Shown in pieces: positions 6,726 to 13,531 of a DNA stretch of 23,290 nucleotides. Positions within the stretch are counted from its first letter, which is position 1, and each line of letters starts with the position of its first letter. The DNA is taken from positions 1-23,290 of the forward strand of contig DATEXU010000046.1 in assembly GCA_035256645.1 (NCBI GenBank), read 5' to 3'. Position numbers and translations under genes: made by a program. The notes under the pieces are model-generated. The model was not told where the DNA came from. It made no database searches and saw nothing but the letters and a program-made list of their open reading frames with translations. The DNA comes from G026625185 sp035256645 (lineage in GTDB: Bacteria > Desulfobacterota > WTBG01 > JAGOGO01).

Positions 6726-7169
6726 ATGCCAAGCTATGTCATAACGGAAAAATGCGATGGCTGCAAGGGGCAGGACAAAACTGCATGCCAGTATATATGC
6801 CCCAATGATTTAATGGTATTAGACAAAGTTAAGATGAAAGCCTACAACCAGGAGCCTAACTATTGCTGGGAGTGTTACTGTTGTGTAAAGATATGTCCAC
6901 AGCAGGCTATGGACGTAAGGGGTTATGCTGACTTTATGCCCCTTGGTGCTGCCTCAACCCCACTGAGAGGATCAGAGGACATCATGTGGACGATCACCTT
7001 CAGGGATGGAAGAATTAAGAGGTTTAAGTATCCAACAAGGACTACAGCAGAGGGTTCAATAAAACCACTGGAGGGATTTTCCGAGGCAAAAGTAGCAGAT
7101 TTGGCTAATCAGTTTCTCCTCGGAGAGCCTGACATAATGGGAGTAAAAGAGCTTCCAACAAAGAAATAA
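6726..7169 (+). CDS. aprB: Adenylylsulfate (APS) reductase beta subunit, copy 1
   Basis: AprB is the iron-sulfur electron-entry subunit of cytoplasmic APS reductase. The 147-residue protein has two [4Fe-4S] motifs: C10, C13, C21, C25 and C47, C50, C53, C57, with the conserved Trp48 next to the second. An extra cysteine (C52) sits where copy 2 has Asn. The C-terminal part (from about residue 70) is the extended tail that wraps around AprA. An in-frame GTG at 6714 lies upstream, but the ATG at 6726 is the start because GGAGG precedes it and MPSYVITEKC aligns with copy 2 MPSFVLVKKC. It is 20 bases before aprA1. Arginine codons are mainly AGA/AGG, unlike sat and copy 2. Confidence 0.96.
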   Translation: MPSYVITEKCDGCKGQDKTACQYICPNDLMVLDKVKMKAYNQEPNYCWECYCCVKICPQQAMDVRGYADFMPLGAASTPLRGSEDIMWTITFRDGRIKRFKYPTRTTAEGSIKPLEGFSEAKVADLANQFLLGEPDIMGVKELPTKK

Positions 7170-7189
7170 AAAGGAAAGGAGAAATAACC

Positions 7190-9106
7190 ATGAGAGAGTT
7201 TGTAACAGAAGTTGTGGAGACTGATGTATTGATACTCGGTGGAGGAATGGCCGGCTGTGGAGCCGCGGTGGAAGCCGCCTACTGGGCAAAGCCGCTGGGT
7301 TTAAAGGTAACACTCGTGGACAAGGCTGCCATTGACAGAAGTGGTCCTGTTGCGATGGGACTTTCTGCCATTAATACCTATATGGGAATGGACGGAAAGG
7401 TAACATCAAATCCTCGTATGCCGGAAAGGTTTGTTGAGTATGTGACAAATGATCAGTGTGGTCTGACAAGGCAGGACCTCGTCTATGATGTCGCAAGGCA
7501 TGTGGACTCAACTGTCAAACACTTCGATAAATGGGGTCTTCCTCTATGGAAGGATGATGCGGGAAATTATCGAAAATCAGGTGAATGGCAGGTGATGATA
7601 TCCGGCGAGAGTTACAAGGTTGTCGTGGCAGAAGCGGCAAAGAACGCTATGGCCACTCTTGGTGATAAAGGCCAGATAATTGAGAGGGTTATGATTACGC
7701 ATCTACTCAAAGATGATAAAGAACCCGACAGAGTCTGTGGCGCAATTGGCTTTAGCGTCAGGGAAGAAAAGATCTATGTGTTTAAGGCTAAGGCAACTAT
7801 CGCTCTGATGGGTGGCGCGGTCCATGTATTCAGGCCAAGGTCTCAGGGTGAAGGTTTTGGAAGGTCATGGATGCCGCCCTTTGTTAGCGGATCAATCTAT
7901 GCTCTTGTACTCCAGGCAGGTGGCGAGCTTACACAGATGGATGTGACATTTGTTCCTCCGAGGTTCAAGGATTCCTATGGTCCTGTGGGCACATTCTTTC
8001 TGCTCTTTAAGACACCGGCAACAAATGGCTATGGTGGGGCATACGTTGGTGGATATCCATCAGAGTTAGCTAAGTGGGCGCCTTATGCAAATGCGAAGCC
8101 CTGTCCGACTGCTTTGAGAAACTATGAGATGATACTATGCGCGAAAGAGGGCAAAACACCGTTCATGATGCACACAAATAAGGTGGCGGAAAGATTAAAG
8201 AACGAGATAACCGATCCAAAGGCGCTGAAGAAGGCGTTAAGAGAGTATGAAAACGAAGCCTGGGAAGACTTCCTCGACATGACAATCTCAGGCGCCACAA
8301 ACTGGGCTGCCCATAATGTTGACCCATTGGAAAAACCGATGGAGCTTCAGTTGTCAGATACAGTCTTCATAGGTTCACATGCCTGCTCTGTTGGTTCCTG
8401 GACCTGTGGCGCTGAAGATCTGATGCCGAAGGAATATGCTGACGCATTCCCTGAGCAGTATAACTTAATGACCACTGTCAAGGGTCTATTTACAGCAGGC
8501 TGCGGAGTAGGTGCATGCGCCCATAAGTTTTCAAGTGGCTCACACGTACAGGGAAGGATTGCAGCAAAGTCAGCATTGAAGTATGCCAATGACAAGAAGG
8601 GCTATACGCCAACGCTGTCCGATGCTACAATAGGTAAATTCAAGGAAACAATATTGAGACCACTTGCCCTCTATGAAGAAAAGTGCGCATATACAGTGAG
8701 TCCCGATGTGAATCCTGATTATATCTCCCCGCATAATTTTCTGTTCAGGCTGCAGAAGATAATGGGAGAATACGTTGGAGGATGGGAGACATTGTATGGA
8801 ACAAATGACAAGCTGCTCGAGATAGCCCTCTGGAAGTTGGGTTTCTGCGCAGAGGATATAGAGAAGCTTGCCGCTAAAGACCTTCATGAGCTAATGAGGG
8901 CATGGGAGAGTGTCCACAGGTACTATGTTGGTGAGGCATGCGCAAGGACAAGGCTTGCCAGGAAAGAGTCAAGATGGCCTGGATACTACTATAAGTTCGA
9001 TTACCTGAAATTAGATGAAGCTGAGAAGCATTTTATCAATGTGAAGTACGATATAGATAAGAAGGAATGGAGCGTACTTGAAAGGCCAATGATTCCTATT
9101 ATTTAA
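7190..9106 (+). CDS. aprA: Adenylylsulfate (APS) reductase alpha subunit, copy 1
   Basis: AprA is the FAD subunit that reduces APS to sulfite and AMP, or runs in reverse. The 638-residue protein opens with the FAD-binding ETDVLILGGGMAGCGAAVEAA (about residues 9–29). By spacing and context W227, R258 and H397 correspond to the active-site Trp234, Arg265 and His398 of the Archaeoglobus enzyme, and the SGESYKV and AMGLSAIN motifs are kept, so it should be active. Compared with copy 2 it has a longer segment after GLSAIN, a GYGGAYVGGYPSE insert region, GSHACSVGSWTCG in place of GSHSGGSGAWVSG, and a different C-terminus. The start has AAGGAG. Codon choice (AGA/AGG) marks it as foreign to the operon. 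A terminator follows 12 bases after the stop. Confidence 0.97.
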   Translation: MREFVTEVVETDVLILGGGMAGCGAAVEAAYWAKPLGLKVTLVDKAAIDRSGPVAMGLSAINTYMGMDGKVTSNPRMPERFVEYVTNDQCGLTRQDLVYDVARHVDSTVKHFDKWGLPLWKDDAGNYRKSGEWQVMISGESYKVVVAEAAKNAMATLGDKGQIIERVMITHLLKDDKEPDRVCGAIGFSVREEKIYVFKAKATIALMGGAVHVFRPRSQGEGFGRSWMPPFVSGSIYALVLQAGGELTQMDVTFVPPRFKDSYGPVGTFFLLFKTPATNGYGGAYVGGYPSELAKWAPYANAKPCPTALRNYEMILCAKEGKTPFMMHTNKVAERLKNEITDPKALKKALREYENEAWEDFLDMTISGATNWAAHNVDPLEKPMELQLSDTVFIGSHACSVGSWTCGAEDLMPKEYADAFPEQYNLMTTVKGLFTAGCGVGACAHKFSSGSHVQGRIAAKSALKYANDKKGYTPTLSDATIGKFKETILRPLALYEEKCAYTVSPDVNPDYISPHNFLFRLQKIMGEYVGGWETLYGTNDKLLEIALWKLGFCAEDIEKLAAKDLHELMRAWESVHRYYVGEACARTRLARKESRWPGYYYKFDYLKLDEAEKHFINVKYDIDKKEWSVLERPMIPII

Positions 9107-9118
9107 GCCAGATGTATC

Positions 9119-9152
9119 TTTGGGGGCGACCTTACAGTCGCCCCCAAATTTT
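9119..9152 (+). terminator. Intrinsic terminator after aprA1
   Basis: TTTGGGGGCGAC (9119–9130) pairs perfectly with GTCGCCCCCAAA (9137–9148) around a 6-base loop, followed by TTTT. It would end an aprB1A1 transcript and partly insulate the downstream ykgJ and aprB2 genes. Confidence 0.85.
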
Positions 9153-9175
9153 AATTAGAAAATGGCCTATAAATT

Positions 9176-9931
9176 ATGAATGAAGAGTACGGTGAAAAAC
9201 GCCTAATGCTCTCTCCGGAGGGCGGATTCAGATTTTCATGTCACAATGGGCTTTCCTGCTTTAACGTCTGCTGTGCTGATGTAAATATCTTTCTCACGCC
9301 TTATGATCTCTTGAGAATGAGAAAGGCTATGGGATTGTCTTCAGGAGAATTCTTAAAGGGATATACCATTCCACTCTTAGCAGATGAGGGGTTACCCTTA
9401 GTCGTGCTTAAGATGATTGAGGACGAAAACAAGAGCTGCCCTTTTGTTGCCTCTGATGGGTGTAAGATATACCAGGATAGGCCATGGTCATGCAGGATGT
9501 ATCCCATATTCCCCCCTTCTTCAACAGAAGAAGGGTTTTTTATAAAAGAAGGGAACTCATGCCTTGGATTTAAAGAGGAAAAATGGTGGACAATTGAAGG
9601 GTGGAAAAAGGCTCAGGGGGTCGAGATCTATGATAAAATGAATGAATCTTATAAAGAGATCACCTTTCATGATTATTTTCTGAAGGGGAATAAACTTGAT
9701 CCCGGAAGGTCGAAGATGCTTTATATGGCCTGTTACGACCTCGATGAGTTTAAGAGATTTATTTTTGAAACCAGGTTTTTTGATATCTATGATGTGGAAA
9801 AGGAAATCATTGAAAGGGTAAAAGAAGAGGAGAAAGAACTCTTAAGTTTTGGCTATAGATGGGTACGATTCAATCTCTTCGGGGAAGATACCTTGAGACT
9901 TAAAGATAAGACATTTGATAAGATCATGTAG
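9176..9931 (+). CDS. YkgJ-family cysteine-cluster (zinc/iron-chelating) protein 1
   Basis: A 251-residue protein of the family annotated as putative zinc- or iron-chelating (YkgJ/FliB-like, CxxxCC clusters). Cysteines group at SCHNGLSCFNVCC (about residues 21–33), SCPFVASDGCKIY, DRPWSCRMYP and NSCLGF, enough for one metal or Fe-S site. The C-terminal half, ending FGYRWVRFNLFGEDTLRLKD, matches the second copy and the remnant at 104–321. No signal peptide or membrane segment is seen. The start is the first ATG, without a good ribosome binding site, just after the aprA1 terminator. An intrinsic-terminator-like hairpin lies inside the frame (9514–9541). Location behind aprA suggests a role in APS reductase maturation or metal supply, which is inference; the biochemical role of this family is poorly defined. 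Confidence 0.85.
   Translation: MNEEYGEKRLMLSPEGGFRFSCHNGLSCFNVCCADVNIFLTPYDLLRMRKAMGLSSGEFLKGYTIPLLADEGLPLVVLKMIEDENKSCPFVASDGCKIYQDRPWSCRMYPIFPPSSTEEGFFIKEGNSCLGFKEEKWWTIEGWKKAQGVEIYDKMNESYKEITFHDYFLKGNKLDPGRSKMLYMACYDLDEFKRFIFETRFFDIYDVEKEIIERVKEEEKELLSFGYRWVRFNLFGEDTLRLKDKTFDKIM
9514..9541 (+). terminator. Intrinsic-terminator-like hairpin inside ykgJ copy 1
   Basis: CCCTTCTTC (9514–9522) and GAAGAAGGG (9527–9535) form a perfect 9-bp stem with an AACA loop, followed directly by six T (9536–9541). This is the full form of a Rho-independent terminator, yet it sits within an intact reading frame, coding for PSSTEEGFF in a region that varies between the two copies. Confidence 0.6.
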
Positions 9932-9948
9932 ACTAAGAGGATTAACAC

Positions 9949-10770
9949 ATGTTAATGGATATGGGTACTGTAGAACCTATTAATCGCACACTGAATTCCG
10001 AATTCAAATTCAGATGCCATAATGATATCAGTTGCTTTACTAAATGTTGTAGCCGTACAAATATACTTCTTACCCCCTATGATATCATAAGGATAAAAGA
10101 TAGGTTGGGAATCTCTTCAGGAGATTTCCTCGAGAAATACACCTACACCTATATTGATGAAGAAATATCACATCCTTATGCAGTGCTTAAGATGATGGAT
10201 GATAATAAAGGGAAATGTCCCTTTGTTGCACCTGAGGGCTGCAGTATTTATGAAGACCGGCCTTCTAACTGTCGCTATTATCCAGTCGGTCAAGGTCTCA
10301 TGATAGTGGACTCAGATAAAGGGCCAGTAAAGGAAGAATTCTACTTCTTTATAAGAGATCCAAATTGTCTTGGTTATCAGGGAGACAGAGAGTGGACGAT
10401 AGGGAGTTGGAGGATTGAACAGGGGGCTGACCTTTATGATGAGATGAATAGGGAGTGGAAGGAGATCCAGTTGAGGAGGAACCCATCTGAGCAGTCCAAA
10501 CTCCCCTCAAATAAACAGGCCATGCTTTACCTGGCAAGTTATGATATAGATAAGTTCAGAAAATTCGTTTTTGAGAGTAAACTTCTCGATATCCTTGAGA
10601 TTGATAAGGAGGAGATCGAAAAGATAAAGATTGATGAAATAGCGCTGATGAAGTTCGGATTCAAATACCTTAAATATATACTGATGCTTGAAGAAACGTT
10701 GAAAGTAAGGGATGAATATAAAAAAGGGGAGCACTCACATGAAGCGGAAGGTTCTGGGTCTGCTATTTAG
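9949..10770 (+). CDS. YkgJ-family cysteine-cluster (zinc/iron-chelating) protein 2
   Basis: A 273-residue paralogue of the preceding gene, which it follows by 17 bases, so the two are probably co-transcribed. Shared landmarks: FKFRCHNDISCFTKCCSRTNILLTPYD, KCPFVAPEGCSIYEDRPSNCRYYP and NCLGYQGDREWTIGSWR. The cysteine pattern is the same as in copy 1. The segment between the third and fourth cysteine groups is longer (GQGLMIVDSDKGPVKEEFYFF), and the C-terminus has an extra charged tail with a histidine pair. AAGAGG lies eight bases before the ATG; two further in-frame ATGs at 9955 and 9961 are possible starts. Codon use follows the AGA/AGG pattern of the cassette. The substrate or partner is unknown. 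Confidence 0.85.
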   Translation: MLMDMGTVEPINRTLNSEFKFRCHNDISCFTKCCSRTNILLTPYDIIRIKDRLGISSGDFLEKYTYTYIDEEISHPYAVLKMMDDNKGKCPFVAPEGCSIYEDRPSNCRYYPVGQGLMIVDSDKGPVKEEFYFFIRDPNCLGYQGDREWTIGSWRIEQGADLYDEMNREWKEIQLRRNPSEQSKLPSNKQAMLYLASYDIDKFRKFVFESKLLDILEIDKEEIEKIKIDEIALMKFGFKYLKYILMLEETLKVRDEYKKGEHSHEAEGSGSAI

Positions 10771-10825
10771 TTGTGAGCCATTCAATGTTTTAGTCTCTAT
10801 AGTGAACGACATAAGTAAATAGTTA

Positions 10826-10899
10826 CCATTCGACAGGCTCAGGACGAACGGAATCGAAGTGCTCAGGGTGACTTGTCATGGTGAGCTTGTCGAACCATG
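10826..10899. repeat. Short palindromic dispersed-type repeat at the cassette right end
   Basis: TTCGACAGGCTCA (10829–10841) and TGAGCTTGTCGAA (10882–10894) are inverted copies with one mismatch, about 40 bases apart. Neighbouring CAGGACGAACGG and CATGGTGAGC strings are of a kind common in intergenic repeats of many unrelated bacterial genomes, from memory. It lies between ykgJ copy 2 and aprB2 and takes the place where the aprB2 ribosome binding site should be. I see no protein-coding content in 10771–10918. Confidence 0.6.
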
Positions 10900-10918
10900 A
10901 AAAGCTTAAGTTCAAAAT

Positions 10919-11359
10919 ATGCCAAGTTTTGTGCTCGTGAAAAAATGCGATGGCTGCAAGGGGCAAGATAAGACCGCCTGTCAATATATCTGTCCCAATG
11001 ATCTCATGGCCATCAACCCGGCGACCCTAAAGGCTTACAACCGGGATCCCCAGATGTGTTGGGAATGTTACAACTGCGTTAAAATCTGTCCCCAACAGGC
11101 AATTGACGTACGAGGATATTCTGACTTTATTCCTCTGGGAGCAAGCGTTATCCCCTTGCGGGGATCGGATAATATTTTGTGGACCATCACCTTCCGCAAC
11201 AGAATTACCAAACGGTTTAAGTTTCTCATTCGGACCACGCCGGAAGGCTACGCTGATCCTTTGGGAGGTTTCCCGGAAGGCCGGGAGGATCTGAGCGCAG
11301 GTGAACTTATGACCGAACCGGCGTCTTTGACACGCTCGGTTCCAAGGCCGAAACAATAG
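10919..11359 (+). CDS. aprB: Adenylylsulfate (APS) reductase beta subunit, copy 2
   Basis: A 146-residue AprB with the two [4Fe-4S] motifs at C10, C13, C21, C25 and C47, C50, C53, C57 and Trp48. It lacks the extra Cys52 of copy 1. The first 80 residues are very close to copy 1; the tail diverges and ends SLTRSVPRPKQ. Arginine codons are mostly CGN, like sat and qmo, so this is probably the resident gene. The ATG is fixed by homology, but no Shine-Dalgarno precedes it (AAGCTTAAGTTCAAAAT). A repeat element lies immediately upstream. Translation may therefore be weak unless the leaderless or AT-rich context suffices. It sits 72 bases before aprA2. Confidence 0.95.
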   Translation: MPSFVLVKKCDGCKGQDKTACQYICPNDLMAINPATLKAYNRDPQMCWECYNCVKICPQQAIDVRGYSDFIPLGASVIPLRGSDNILWTITFRNRITKRFKFLIRTTPEGYADPLGGFPEGREDLSAGELMTEPASLTRSVPRPKQ

Positions 11360-11431
11360 AGGCAGGGACAGGTTGCATGGTATCCCTCTCCGGTTAATTA
11401 ACACCCCGTTTTTTATGTCATTAACTGAGAT

Positions 11432-13321
11432 ATGGCCGATTTTAAAACAATCGAAGTAACCACAGACCTTTTGATCGTCGGCGGCGGAATGTCCGCCTGT
11501 GGCGCCGCGGTGGAAGCAGCTTACTGGGCCAAGAAGAACGGCCTCAACGTCGTTATGGTTGATAAGGCCGCCACCGACCGAAGCGGTGCGGTGGCAATGG
11601 GGCTTTCGGCTTTGAATCTATACCTCGGCCTGGCGGATGAGTATAACAGCCCTGATGATTACGTGGCTTACGTCCGCAATGACATGATGGGCATTACCCG
11701 GGATGACTTGGTATTCAACATTGCCCGGCATGTGGATTCTTCCGTTCATCTTTTTGAGCGCTGGGGGCTTCCCATCTGGAAGGATGAAGACGGCAAATAC
11801 GTCCATGAAGGCCGATGGCAGATTATGATTAATGGAGAGTCGTACAAAGTTATCGTTGCTGAAGCGGCAAAAAATGCCTTAAAAAGCCTCGGCCCCCTCG
11901 AAGAGCATCTTTTCGAAAGAGTTTTTATTGTTGAGCCCCTTCTGGATGGCGACCGGATTGCCGGTGCCGTCGGTTTCAGCGTCCGCGACGAAAACTTTTA
12001 TGTATTCAGGGCGAAAGCCGTATTAGTCGCCATGGGCGGGGCGGTGCATGTGTTCCGACCACGATCTACCGGCGAAGGGTTTGGCCGCACCTGGTACCCC
12101 CCGTGGAACACCGGATCCAGCGCGTACTTTACCCTCAAAGCCGGCGCTGAGATGACCAGTCAGGAAGCGCGGTTCATACCGGTGCGTTTCAAAGATGGCT
12201 ATGGTCCGGTGGGAGCCTGGTTTCTGCTGTATAAAGCAACCGCAACCAATGCGTTTGGAGAAGACTCTTTGGTGACTCGTATCGATGAGCTTGAAAAGTA
12301 TGCTCCCTATGGAACTACCAAGCCCATCCCTACCTGTCTAAGAAACCACTTGTGGATGATCGACCTCTTCGGCGGTAAAGGTCCTCTTTATATGCAAACC
12401 GCCGAGGCAATCAAAAACATCGCTGACGCCTCGCCGGATGAAAAGGAAACCAAAAAGAAACTTAAAGAACTGGAATTCGAAGCCTGGGAAGACTTCCTCG
12501 ATATGACCATTACCCAGTCCCTGCTTTGGGCTGCCACGAACGTGGAACCGGAAAAGCAACCTTCGGAAATTGCTCCCTGCGAACCTTATTTTATCGGTTC
12601 CCATTCCGGCGGTTCCGGTGCCTGGGTAAGCGGGCCTGAAGATGTTGCACCTCCTGCCTATAATTGGGGATACTGCAATATGGCTACGGTAAACGGCCTT
12701 TTCTGCGCCGGTGACGCTTCCGGGGCTTCAAGCCACAAATATTCTTCCGGTTCTCACGCTGAAGGGAGAATTGCCGCCAAATCCGCTATTCGATTTATTG
12801 TTGAAAACAACACCCAGCCCAACGTGGATAAAGCTCACGTTGAGGAACTTAAAAAGAAAATCCTCCGGCCTCTTGACATCTTCAAGAAAAACCAGGAAGA
12901 ATCGAGCGATCCCAACATTCATCCCAACTATATTAAGCCTAAGGACTTTATGTTTCGGCTTCAGAAGATCATGGACGAATATGCCGGTGGTGTAACCATG
13001 CACTTCACTACCAACAAACCTCTCCTGGAAAAAGGCTTGGAGCTTCTGGTCTACTTGAGAGAGGACTCCGAAAAACTTGCCGCTGATGACCTCCATGAAC
13101 TGATGCGGTGCTGGGAAAATGTTCACCGAATGTGGCAAGCGGAAGCTCATATGCGCACGGTCTTGTTTCGCGAAGAAACCAGATGGCCGGGTTACTATTA
13201 TCGGGCTGATTACCCGGATATCGACCAGAAGAACTGGCATGTGTTCGCCAATTGCAGATGGATTCCAAAGACCGGGGAATGGGTGATGCTAAAACGGGAG
13301 GTTTTGCCGCTGAAAAAATGA
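11432..13321 (+). CDS. aprA: Adenylylsulfate (APS) reductase alpha subunit, copy 2
   Basis: A 629-residue AprA. The FAD-binding start TTDLLIVGGGMSACGAAVEAA, NGESYKV and AMGLSALN are present, and W221, R252 and H391 fall at the positions of the Archaeoglobus active-site Trp/Arg/His (the W-to-R spacing of 31 is identical). It should be catalytically competent. CGN arginine codons match sat and qmoABC, which supports it being the original operon gene. The C-terminus, with CRWIPKTGEWVMLKREVLPL, differs from copy 1. The start ATG has only a weak GAG nearby. The 72-base gap from aprB2 holds a weak AGGGA…TCCCT dyad and a TTTTTT run, possibly a regulatory pause. QmoA follows after 210 bases. Confidence 0.97.
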   Translation: MADFKTIEVTTDLLIVGGGMSACGAAVEAAYWAKKNGLNVVMVDKAATDRSGAVAMGLSALNLYLGLADEYNSPDDYVAYVRNDMMGITRDDLVFNIARHVDSSVHLFERWGLPIWKDEDGKYVHEGRWQIMINGESYKVIVAEAAKNALKSLGPLEEHLFERVFIVEPLLDGDRIAGAVGFSVRDENFYVFRAKAVLVAMGGAVHVFRPRSTGEGFGRTWYPPWNTGSSAYFTLKAGAEMTSQEARFIPVRFKDGYGPVGAWFLLYKATATNAFGEDSLVTRIDELEKYAPYGTTKPIPTCLRNHLWMIDLFGGKGPLYMQTAEAIKNIADASPDEKETKKKLKELEFEAWEDFLDMTITQSLLWAATNVEPEKQPSEIAPCEPYFIGSHSGGSGAWVSGPEDVAPPAYNWGYCNMATVNGLFCAGDASGASSHKYSSGSHAEGRIAAKSAIRFIVENNTQPNVDKAHVEELKKKILRPLDIFKKNQEESSDPNIHPNYIKPKDFMFRLQKIMDEYAGGVTMHFTTNKPLLEKGLELLVYLREDSEKLAADDLHELMRCWENVHRMWQAEAHMRTVLFREETRWPGYYYRADYPDIDQKNWHVFANCRWIPKTGEWVMLKREVLPLKK

Positions 13322-13531
13322 GTTTCCCTTTTTTCTGTGAATTTTTTTTGTATTATTTTTTTTGTTGATTATTCTTTCAGCAATTTTTTTTTACCATTGT
13401 GCTCTCCTCACTATACGTTTTTCCGCGGCGGGTCGTGGTGGTTTGAGAAGAGATGATTGTCGTGCAGCGTTGTTCACGCGGCTTACTAAATTTCGGATTA
13501 TGTATTTAAAGGAAATAGGGAGGTAAAATGT
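13322..13531 (+). promoter_or_regulatory. T-tract-rich gap between aprA2 and qmoA
   Basis: The first 75 bases contain runs of 6, 8, 8 and 9 T (beginning at 13329, 13342, 13356 and 13384). They could serve as U tracts of a weak terminator, with the GAAAAAA at the end of aprA2 pairing with TTTTTTC, or as a bent-DNA promoter region. The second half has higher GC and ends in the GGGAGG ribosome binding site of qmoA. No gene is seen. A separate qmoABC promoter here is plausible but no clear -35/-10 pair was found. Confidence 0.3.

Larger units (their letters stand above)
6654..10917. other. Putative inserted cassette aprB1A1–ykgJ–ykgJ
   Basis: Within this block arginine is written mostly AGA/AGG, while sat before it and aprBA2–qmoABC after it use mostly CGN. 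It separates an orphan Shine-Dalgarno after sat from aprB2, which has none, and it ends in a TTCGACAGGCTCA-type inverted repeat. It therefore reads as a horizontally acquired unit inserted into a resident sat–aprBA–qmoABC operon. No transposase, integrase or target duplication is visible; the exact ends are estimates. Confidence 0.5.

Noticed and set aside
12728..13240. 170-codon open frame on the minus strand inside aprA2
   Set aside because: Shadow of the AprA coding frame; no homology-like features and no ribosome binding site.
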